From: JBFKOL01 sp041628815
GTDB taxonomy: Bacteria; Bacteroidota; Bacteroidia; Chitinophagales; Saprospiraceae
Direction of reading: 5' to 3'
Assembly (NCBI GenBank): GCA_041628815.1
Contig: JBFKOL010000176.1
Span: 1 to 8,425, forward strand
Length of the DNA stretch: 8,425 bases
This document shows, piece by piece, positions 1 to 5,431 of the stretch. Both the position numbers and the translations under genes were made by a program. The notes under the pieces are model-generated. The model was not told the origin of the DNA, searched no databases, and worked only from the letters and a program-made list of their open reading frames with translations. Position 1 is the first letter of the stretch, and every line of letters starts with the position of its first letter.

Positions 1-702
1 CACAAGCCTCACTTCTTGAATTCCTGTTGATCTCCTCAATTCCGTAAGGTGCTTATCTTTAAAAGGATAAGGCTCTGAACTCTAGAGTAACATTTCAGGC
101 CGAAGTTGCCTTATCTCTTCGATTGAAGTCTCAGGATAACGTGTTCGATCCCCAAAAAGATTATCCAATCCCAAATGTTTCATGATATCATGGATATAGG
201 TATCACTACCGACTGTCATAAGAGGACGGTACCAAATGAGATAAACAACCTTACGGCCTCTTTCTGAGATGCGATGATCGAAAAGCCTCTCCTGCTCCTT
301 AATTATGTGAGCTGCCTTCTTCTCGCTACCCAATAAGGACCCCATTTCCCGGATCATTCTATGGGCAGCATCCAAATTGGGTACATCACTGACCCATACT
401 GGGCAAAACCTCCGTATTTCTTCGACGTCTTTCTTCTGGTTTTCTTCTTTGTTGGCAAATACAATGTCCGGCTTCAGTTCTTTCAACTTATCTACATGAA
501 TATTCTTTGTGCCACCAATCCTTGGGATATCGGCGACGTGTTTCTCAGGATGGGTACAAAACTTGGTTCGACCCACTATCCGTTCAACGGGACACAGATC
601 AAAAATCAGTTCGGTAATCGAAGGTACCAGCGAGACGATCCTCCTTGGTGATGAAGGAAGTACAAAAGCATTACCCAACTGGTCGGTGGTGGCGATTGAC
701 AA
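1..702 (-). pseudogene. BtuF-like helical-backbone metal/cobalamin-binding protein, interrupted by an in-frame amber codon and cut by the window edge
   Basis: The 206 codons before the stop match the periplasmic-binding-protein fold of vitamin B12/iron-siderophore receptors: a TDQLG start region (residues 6-10), RRIVSLVPSITEL (20-32), VGRTKFCTHP (43-52), FANKEENQKKDVEE (82-95), PVWVSDV (101-107) and the MTVGSDTYIHD region (162-172). The predicted role, from the family, is capture of a corrinoid or metal chelate. No signal peptide is visible, as in many short members of this group. The reading frame meets TAG at 84-82, then continues open for 27 codons to the window edge, beginning SSEPYPFKDKH. 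That is the family's conserved continuation, so the usual length of about 260 residues is split by one stop. The start chosen is TTG at 702, because no ATG occurs between it and the upstream in-frame TGA and it places TDQ at the usual distance. It could be a recent pseudogene, a readthrough gene or a base error. Confidence 0.75.
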
Positions 703-740
703 AATGGTATGATTGTTTCTTCTTAATAGTTTACTGTGTC

Positions 741-764
741 AAAAAAAAACAAAAATGTTTTGTT
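741..764 (-). terminator. weak A/T-only hairpin with T tract
   Basis: On the minus strand AACAAAA (764-758) and TTTTGTT (754-748) form a 7-base perfect stem around CAT, followed directly by seven T (747-741). The layout is terminator-like but only one pair is G-C, so it may be no more than A/T-tract DNA. It ends 38 bases before the start codon of the BtuF-like gene. Confidence 0.2.
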
Positions 765-783
765 CTTAACAAATCTGCTCGAC

Positions 784-842
784 CGATTTATACAACCTGT
801 CGCAGGTCTTAAAAAGCCATCGTATGATTTTCGTATAAATCG
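784..842. repeat. 10-base perfect inverted repeat enclosing a small hairpin
   Basis: CGATTTATAC (784-793) is the exact reverse complement of GTATAAATCG (833-842), with 39 bases between. The loop contains ACCTG-TCG-CAGGT (795-807), a 5-base stem with a 3-base loop. On the plus strand the right arm is followed by a C and six T (844-849), so it could also terminate plus-strand transcription, although no plus-strand gene is seen. The right arm lies mostly in the loop of the possible minus-strand terminator. Confidence 0.6.
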
Positions 843-848
843 CTTTTT
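811..848 (-). terminator. possible intrinsic terminator after the sugar operon
   Basis: Read on the minus strand, AAAAAGC (848-842) pairs perfectly with GCTTTTT (817-811). Inside it a second stem GATTT/AAATC (841-837 with 830-826) closes a 6-base loop, leaving an 8-base bulge (825-818). The 3' arm ends in five T. This has the layout of a factor-independent terminator about 75 bases after the FAD oxidoreductase stop. The stem is A/T-rich and its strength is uncertain. Confidence 0.35.
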
Positions 849-922
849 TCTTCACGTTTGACGATATTCATGAACGTACGATCAATCATTGAAAAATCTC
901 TCTAATCGACAAAAACCACCGA

Positions 923-2050
923 TTAAACCTGGCTTGGCAACAACTGCTCTACATACTCGGCAATAGCCAGTGCCGAGGTAAGACCCGGTGATTCGATACC
1001 GATGCAATTGACCAGGCCGGGGAATCCTCGATCCTTTTCGTGGACTATGATGAAATCGCGTACAGGTTCTCCCGGACCCTGAACTTTAGGGCGAATGCCT
1101 GCGATATCCGGTGTGAGATCGTCAGGCTCGAGAAATGGGAGAAAAGCCATGGCCGAATGATAAAATTGTAGGGCGTTAGCGGCATCTACGGCATAATCGT
1201 ATTTTCTTTCCGGAAGATAAAAAGCACTGGGTCCCAGCTTCAGTGAACCTCCCAGGTCTATGGTTGCGTGAATGCCTAATCCGACGAGCTTCCTGCCGGG
1301 TACGGGATAAATCAATCTGCTGACCAACTTGTCCTTTGGTGGATTTACCCGGAAATATTCACCCTTGCAAAAATGAATTTGATAAAGACTATCTCTGATT
1401 CCTGCCATATGGGCAATCAAATCTGACTCCAGGCCTGCACAGTTGATTAAATTTTTGGTGGTGAACGAAAACCTGTCACCAGTTGTATCAGCAAGCTCAA
1501 GGCGATATCCAATTCTTATCGGTTCAATCTGGATGACTTCGGTACCAAAGACGATTTCAGTACCATTAGAAATGGCGCGGTTGTACAACCATTTCATCAG
1601 CCCATGACTGTCCACGATGCCGGTTGATGGTGAGAACAATGCTCGAGTAGTCCTTACATTGGGTTCAATTGCTTCTACTTCTTCCCTGTCGAGCAAAACC
1701 AAGTCATCTACACCGTTCTCATTACCCTTAGCACGCAATGCTTCGAGTTCTTTTTCCTCTTCCGGGGTATTCGCTACAATGAGCTTTCCGCATTTGCGAT
1801 AATCAATGGATTCGCTCTCGCACAGCCGGTATAACAATTCCCGGCCTCTCACACACATCCGTGCTTTTAAAGAACCTCGGGGATAATAAATCCCTGAATG
1901 GATTACTTCGCTGTTGCGGCTGCTGACTTCCTGTCCATATTGGAGATGCTTCTCAATGATAAAGACGTCTTGGTTGCTTTCTGACAGCCTGGCGGCAATG
2001 GCAAGTCCTACAACCCCTGCCCCTATAATGGTGTATTGTGCATCAGCCAT
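923..2050 (-). CDS. FAD-dependent oxidoreductase of the L-2-hydroxyglutarate oxidase (LhgO/L2HGDH) family
   Basis: This 375-residue flavoprotein has the D-amino-acid-oxidase fold. The N-terminal dinucleotide-binding motif GAGVVG (10-15) is followed by the acidic end of the second strand at E33. NSEVIHSGIYYPRGSLKAR (46-64) is the signature of the L-2-hydroxyglutarate dehydrogenase family. CAGL (204-207) and the C-terminal GIESPGLTSALAIAEYV (351-367) are further FAD contacts. The segment GLGIHATIDLGGSLKLGPSA (257-276) stands where classical members have a GVHxT...GPNA-type motif, so this is a divergent subfamily and the substrate may be another 2-hydroxy acid or a sugar-derived acid. No membrane segment is obvious. 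It starts at ATG 2050, 16 bases after the RmlD-like stop, and ends in TAA, so it is probably the last gene of the sugar operon. The family call is firm and the substrate unknown. Confidence 0.88.
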   Translation of the reverse strand: MADAQYTIIGAGVVGLAIAARLSESNQDVFIIEKHLQYGQEVSSRNSEVIHSGIYYPRGSLKARMCVRGRELLYRLCESESIDYRKCGKLIVANTPEEEKELEALRAKGNENGVDDLVLLDREEVEAIEPNVRTTRALFSPSTGIVDSHGLMKWLYNRAISNGTEIVFGTEVIQIEPIRIGYRLELADTTGDRFSFTTKNLINCAGLESDLIAHMAGIRDSLYQIHFCKGEYFRVNPPKDKLVSRLIYPVPGRKLVGLGIHATIDLGGSLKLGPSAFYLPERKYDYAVDAANALQFYHSAMAFLPFLEPDDLTPDIAGIRPKVQGPGEPVRDFIIVHEKDRGFPGLVNCIGIESPGLTSALAIAEYVEQLLPSQV

Positions 2051-2066
2051 GAATCATCATGTAGTA

Positions 2067-2954
2067 CTACTTATTTGCAGTTCTATCAAAGACCATTTTG
2101 AGGTAGTCATCGACGTTGTGGAATTTGAAATCAGGATATTCAGACAAGAACTTAGTGGATAACAATCCTCCAGTTAAGGGACGGTCAGCTGCCTGGTTGA
2201 GTTCCTTGGTACTCACCGGGGTAATACTTGCCTTGGCATAGGGAAAGTAGCTGATCACCTTGGCGGCCAGCTGGCAACGGTTCATAAAATCAGTGCTGGC
2301 CACATTGTAGATTCCTGATTTGCCATCGCGGATAAGGATCCATGCCACCCTTGCAATATCAAAAGCATTGATGGGAGTGGCATATTGGTCATAAGGCAGC
2401 CTCATATTCCATTCCCGGTCTCGGGCAATATCGTTGATTATCCGTGCGATGAAGTTCTTTCCCCTGATCTCGTCGCCATATACGTTTGTGATGCGCAGGA
2501 TAAGCGCATCTTTCAAATTCTCTTTTATCTCCTTTTCGGCAGCCACCTTGTGACGTGCATAAATGCTCAACGGGTTGATCTTCGCCTCTTCGGTATAGGG
2601 GCCGTCTCTTCCGTCAAAAACATAATCGGTAGATGTATATACGAGTTTGGCGTTGAGTTCCCTGCAGACGCTTACCACATTGATCGCCGATTGAACGGTT
2701 TTCTGATAGCTTTCTTTTTCGTTCTTTTCGCAATAATCTACATTGGTAAGCGCCCCACAATGCACAACGATATCGGGCCCGAAAGCCTTGACATCGTAAT
2801 TCTCAGGATCATCGAGATCACAAGAGTTGTAATACACCGTCTCATCCGTCGAAAATGCCAAATGTGTGGCCACTACCTGGGCTCCTTGTTTCTTGAAATG
2901 ACGAAAACAATTGCCTCCCACGAGTCCGGAGCCTCCAATGATCAATACCTTCAT
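2067..2954 (-). CDS. RmlD/RfbD-type NAD(P)-dependent sugar-nucleotide reductase (dTDP-4-dehydrorhamnose reductase family)
   Basis: This 295-residue extended SDR fits the RmlD family, which reduces the C4 keto group of a 4-keto-6-deoxy sugar nucleotide. It shows GGSGLVG (7-13) for the cofactor, HCGALTNVDYCE (65-76), YTSTDYVFDG (106-115), the catalytic YxxxK as YARHK (132-136), LRITNVYG (153-160), and a C-terminal DRPLTGGLLSTK (258-269) in place of the RmlD substrate segment. The ATG at 2954 is well placed before the nucleotide-binding strand and the stop is TAG. It follows the RmlC-type gene after 137 bases, the longest gap in the run, and precedes the FAD oxidoreductase by 16. With RfbF nearby the true substrate may be a CDP sugar rather than dTDP-4-keto-rhamnose. 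Family certain, substrate not. Confidence 0.85.
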   Translation of the reverse strand: MKVLIIGGSGLVGGNCFRHFKKQGAQVVATHLAFSTDETVYYNSCDLDDPENYDVKAFGPDIVVHCGALTNVDYCEKNEKESYQKTVQSAINVVSVCRELNAKLVYTSTDYVFDGRDGPYTEEAKINPLSIYARHKVAAEKEIKENLKDALILRITNVYGDEIRGKNFIARIINDIARDREWNMRLPYDQYATPINAFDIARVAWILIRDGKSGIYNVASTDFMNRCQLAAKVISYFPYAKASITPVSTKELNQAADRPLTGGLLSTKFLSEYPDFKFHNVDDYLKMVFDRTANK

Positions 2955-3058
2955 ATGTTGTCGTTTAAGTTCGTTTTATTCACAAACAATGGACCCCAAC
3001 GCTTAATTTCAAATGAGTGTAAACAAAAGCTTTTCGGCAAGCATTTATATCCTTTCAT
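2951..3058 (-). CDS. possible 35-codon ORF overlapping the RmlD-like start
   Basis: An ATG at 3058 opens 35 codons, beginning MKGYKCLPKS, that end in TGA at 2953-2951, overlapping the next gene's ATG as ATGA. An in-frame TAG lies one codon upstream of its start. The same ATGA coupling occurs at the preceding SDR/RmlC junction, which is the main reason to list it. It is basic, has two cysteines, and I recognise no family. It may be a coupling or leader ORF, a gene remnant, or chance. If the promoter proposed inside it is used, it would not be translated from that transcript. Confidence 0.2.
   Translation of the reverse strand: MKGYKCLPKSFCLHSFEIKRWGPLFVNKTNLNDNI
2983..3013 (-). promoter_or_regulatory. 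possible Bacteroidota-type promoter for the RmlD-like gene
   Basis: On the minus strand TTTG (3013-3010) is followed after 19 bases by ATTGTTTG (2990-2983). This resembles the Bacteroidota -33 TTTG and -7 TAnnTTTG pair with its usual spacing, though the first two bases of the -7 box are AT instead of TA. A start about 7 bases on would leave a leader of some 20 bases before ATG 2954. It would let the last two genes be expressed apart from the upstream four. Confidence 0.25.
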
Positions 3059-3091
3059 TTTCTAAGTAACCAGCGCTGACCATGTCATAAT

Positions 3092-3622
3092 TCAAGGTTC
3101 AAAGTCAGGTAAATCCCTGTCTTTATCCGAAAGTACGGGATTGCTCGTCGGCCATTCGATACCAAAGAATGGATCGTTCCATCTTATACCTCTTTCCTTG
3201 CCGGGTGTATAGAAATTGGACACCTGGTAGGAAAGATGACAATCTTCTTCAAGGGTCAAAATGCCATGAGCGAATCCCTCCGGGACATAGATCATCTTAT
3301 GGTTGGCATCGGTCAGTTCAACCACGATGTGCTGACCGAATGTATCCGATCCTTTTCTCAGATCGATGATAACATCCAGTATTTTGCCCTTGATGCATCT
3401 GACCAGCTTGGCTTCTTCCGCTCCCTCTACCTGGTAGTGCATCCCTCTAAGCGTATGTCTCGGGAACGAGATGGAGAGGTTGGTCTGCACCATATTGGTT
3501 TTTAGTCCGTGTTCCTCAAATTCGCGAGCGCAAAAAGTACGTGCAAACAAGCCGCGATGGTCCTTGAATGGTTTTAGCTCGATAATAAATGCACCTTCCA
3601 GTTTGGTCGGGTGAAAGATCAT
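3092..3622 (-). CDS. rfbC: RmlC/RfbC-type sugar-nucleotide 3,5-epimerase (dTDP-4-dehydrorhamnose 3,5-epimerase family)
   Basis: This 176-residue cupin has the normal length for RmlC, which epimerises C3 and C5 of a 4-keto-6-deoxy sugar nucleotide. Visible signatures are DHRGLFARTF (21-30), the catalytic histidine in RGMHYQ (H62), LVRCIKGKILDVIIDLR (73-89), FAHG (117-120), Tyr132 in LSYQ, GIRWNDP (145-151), and LSDKD (164-168), whose Asp168 fits the His-Asp dyad partner of known RmlC enzymes. All catalytic positions are intact. The ATG at 3622 overlaps the upstream SDR stop as ATGA, so translation is probably coupled. Family members that act only at C3 exist, and the context (CDP-glucose synthesis, no RmlA or RmlB seen) means the nucleotide and the number of epimerised centres are open. 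Confidence 0.88.
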   Translation of the reverse strand: MIFHPTKLEGAFIIELKPFKDHRGLFARTFCAREFEEHGLKTNMVQTNLSISFPRHTLRGMHYQVEGAEEAKLVRCIKGKILDVIIDLRKGSDTFGQHIVVELTDANHKMIYVPEGFAHGILTLEEDCHLSYQVSNFYTPGKERGIRWNDPFFGIEWPTSNPVLSDKDRDLPDFEP

Positions 3623-4632
3623 GCGACGAGCTCTTTGGTCAGCAAATGCATGGTCTTTTTCAACGAGCGTAGCCTGACATACTGGTCTCCTTCAAAGTCC
3701 TCACGGCTGAAACCGTGACGAATATATTGATCGTACAATTCCTGCATACCTGACCGCAGATCATATTCAAGCTTGAATTCCGGGAGTTGGGTATAGAGCA
3801 AATCAAAATTCACCCGGTAGTTCCTCGGATCGGTTCCGACTTCTCCGGTATAGACGATGTTTGCCTCGGGCACCAGCTCCCGGACGATATCGGCTACATC
3901 CCGCACCTGGTAATTTTCATCGTTAGCGCCGATGTTGATGGCCATGTTGTGGATTTTCTCCCGGGGAGCATGGAGGAATGCGACAAAGGCCCTTGCTATG
4001 TCCTTACAATGTACCAAGGGGCGCCAGGGTGTGCCGTCGCTCATGATCCGGATATCTCCGTAAGCCAGCGCAGAACCGAGCAGGTTGTTGGCTACAAGGT
4101 CTATCCGCAGATTGGGAGAATAACCGTATGCCGTGGCGTTGCGCAGGTAGGCCGGTGTAAAGGAATCGTCGGCCATGGCACCCACGGCTTGCTCTGTCTC
4201 TATTTTTGAAAAGGCATAAGGTGTGATCGGGTTTAGTTTGGCCGTCTCATTGAGGTCCAGCGACTCTCCCTTCCCATAGGTCGAACAGCTGCTCGAAAAA
4301 AGGTACCTGCTCACACCTGCTTTTTTAGCCAACCTCGCCAGCCTGATGGATCCGACCCGGTTGACGCTGTACGTCAGCTTGGGGTTGATGTTACCCATCG
4401 GATCATTGGATATTGCGGCAAGCTGCATCACGCAGTCCTGACCTTCGAGATCTTCTAAGGAAATATCACGTATGTCCTTGATCAGTTCGCGATCCGCCCT
4501 CGGCAAAGGGTCCCACTCACAACCCGCAAAAAGGGTCAGATCACAGCCAGTCACAAAGTGTCCTTCATCCTGAAGCAACTTTACGAGGTGAGCACCAATG
4601 TATCCTTTATGTCCTGTTACAAATACGTTCAT
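3619..4632 (-). CDS. NAD-dependent epimerase/dehydratase-family SDR (sugar nucleotide)
   Basis: This 337-residue extended SDR starts at ATG 4632, 13 bases after the rfbF stop. An in-frame upstream extension to 4698 lies inside rfbF and was rejected because the cofactor strand begins exactly at this ATG. Motifs are GHKGYIG (7-13, NAD-binding), LAAISNDPMG (71-80), SSSCSTYG (113-120), YAFSK (139-143, catalytic YxxxK), LRNATAYGYSP (163-173), and SDGTPWRPLVHCKDIARAF (198-216), typical of sugar-nucleotide epimerases and reductases. The segment before the YxxxK lacks the acidic pair used by 4,6-dehydratases (TDE in RmlB, SDK in RfbG), so it is more likely an epimerase or reductase than the missing CDP-glucose 4,6-dehydratase. 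It is coupled to the RmlC gene by ATGA. Exact reaction unknown. Confidence 0.82.
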   Translation of the reverse strand: MNVFVTGHKGYIGAHLVKLLQDEGHFVTGCDLTLFAGCEWDPLPRADRELIKDIRDISLEDLEGQDCVMQLAAISNDPMGNINPKLTYSVNRVGSIRLARLAKKAGVSRYLFSSSCSTYGKGESLDLNETAKLNPITPYAFSKIETEQAVGAMADDSFTPAYLRNATAYGYSPNLRIDLVANNLLGSALAYGDIRIMSDGTPWRPLVHCKDIARAFVAFLHAPREKIHNMAINIGANDENYQVRDVADIVRELVPEANIVYTGEVGTDPRNYRVNFDLLYTQLPEFKLEYDLRSGMQELYDQYIRHGFSREDFEGDQYVRLRSLKKTMHLLTKELVA

Positions 4633-4645
4633 TATTCTGATTTTT

Positions 4646-5422
4646 TTATGTCCATATTTTCCATTTGGGATTCTTCTTCCACATAGCCTCCAACTCATTC
4701 TTATCCCTGAGTGTATCCATACATTTCCAGAATCCCGTATGCTTATAGGCTATCAACTCGCGATCCCTCGCCAGGTCTTCTAATGGCTGGCTTTCCCACA
4801 TTACATCATCTGCATCGTCCTTCAAGTATTTGAACACATCCGCTTTCAACACAAAATACCCGCCATTGATCCAGGTACCCTCATCTTTTGGTTTCTCTAC
4901 AAACTCGCGTACCACGTCATGCTGGTCAAGGTCCATGATGCCAAACCTCGATCCCGACTGTATGGCCGTCATCGTGCAGATCTTGTCATTTTTCCTGTGG
5001 TAGGCGATCAACTTGCTCAGGTCCACATCGGCCACCCCGTCGCCATACGTAAGCATGAAGTCATCCTTGCCTATATATCTCTCTACCCTTTTCAGTCTTC
5101 CTGCCGTGAGCGTGTCCAGCCCGGTATCCACAAGGGTCACCTTGAAATGTTCCGTATTGGAGGTATGCACCTCCACACTGTTGTCCTTAAGATCAATGGT
5201 CAGATCGGAGTTGTACATAAAGTAGTTTAGAAAATAGTTCTTGATGATGTGTCCTTTGTATCCAAGACAGATGATAAATTCATTCAAGCCCTGCGCAGTA
5301 TATATTTTCAGGATGTGCCAGAGAATAGGGTATCCGCCGATTTCTATCATCGGTTTGGGTTTCAAAAAGGATTCTTCTGATATCCTTGTGCCTTTTCCTC
5401 CTGCAAAAATGACGGTTTTCAT
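4646..5422 (-). CDS. rfbF: glucose-1-phosphate cytidylyltransferase
   Basis: This 258-residue nucleotidyltransferase makes CDP-glucose from CTP and glucose 1-phosphate in the cytoplasm, the first step to CDP-dideoxy and deoxy sugars of surface polysaccharides. The N-terminal FAGGKGTRISEES (6-18) and KPKPMIEIGG (21-30) form the nucleotide loop. ILWHILKIY (33-41), FIICLGYKGHIIKNYF (49-64), the metal-binding Asp128 in YGDGVADVD, FVEKPK (174-179), WINGGYF (184-190), WESQPLEDLA (209-218), and GFWKCMDTLRDK (230-241) with Asp236 are all standard for RfbF, and the length is normal. The first glycine-rich loop reads GGKGTR where many homologues have GGFGTR. The ATG at 5422 lies 9 bases after the glycosyltransferase stop, and the stop (TAA) is 13 bases before the SDR. 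No CDP-glucose 4,6-dehydratase (RfbG) accompanies it here. Confidence 0.95.
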   Translation of the reverse strand: MKTVIFAGGKGTRISEESFLKPKPMIEIGGYPILWHILKIYTAQGLNEFIICLGYKGHIIKNYFLNYFMYNSDLTIDLKDNSVEVHTSNTEHFKVTLVDTGLDTLTAGRLKRVERYIGKDDFMLTYGDGVADVDLSKLIAYHRKNDKICTMTAIQSGSRFGIMDLDQHDVVREFVEKPKDEGTWINGGYFVLKADVFKYLKDDADDVMWESQPLEDLARDRELIAYKHTGFWKCMDTLRDKNELEAMWKKNPKWKIWT

Positions 5423-5431
5423 AAATGTTAT

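Larger units (their letters stand above)
703..922. other. 220-base non-coding spacer with several hairpins
   Basis: No credible gene lies here. The stretch separates the FAD oxidoreductase from the BtuF-like gene. It contains a 10-base inverted repeat, a small GC-richer hairpin, an A/T-tract stem that resembles a terminator, and a run of nine A on the plus strand (741-749). A weak TAATCG/CGATTA pair (903-908 and 920-925) overlaps the oxidoreductase stop codon and has no T run. The structured elements are listed separately. Confidence 0.7.

Noticed and set aside
82..84. UAG as a reassigned sense codon in this organism
   Set aside because: The RmlD-like gene ends normally in TAG at 2069-2067, so a general reassignment does not fit.
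741..749. Run of nine A as a phase-variable tract
   Set aside because: It lies in non-coding DNA outside a clear promoter spacer, and nothing suggests that length change would switch a gene.
903..925. TAATCG/CGATTA hairpin at the FAD oxidoreductase stop as a terminator
   Set aside because: Only six pairs, mostly A-T, an 11-base loop and no T tract.
2385..3065. Long plus-strand ORF of 226 codons opposite the RmlD-like gene
   Set aside because: It is the antisense of a clear family gene and spacer, with no recognisable motifs; the minus-strand protein explains the openness.
3787..4209. Plus-strand ORF of 140 codons opposite the SDR gene
   Set aside because: Antisense shadow of a conserved SDR; composition is unlike a real protein family.
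4633..4698. Upstream extension of the SDR gene into rfbF
   Set aside because: The nucleotide-binding strand starts at the ATG at 4632; the extra 22 residues are the rfbF 3' end read in another frame.
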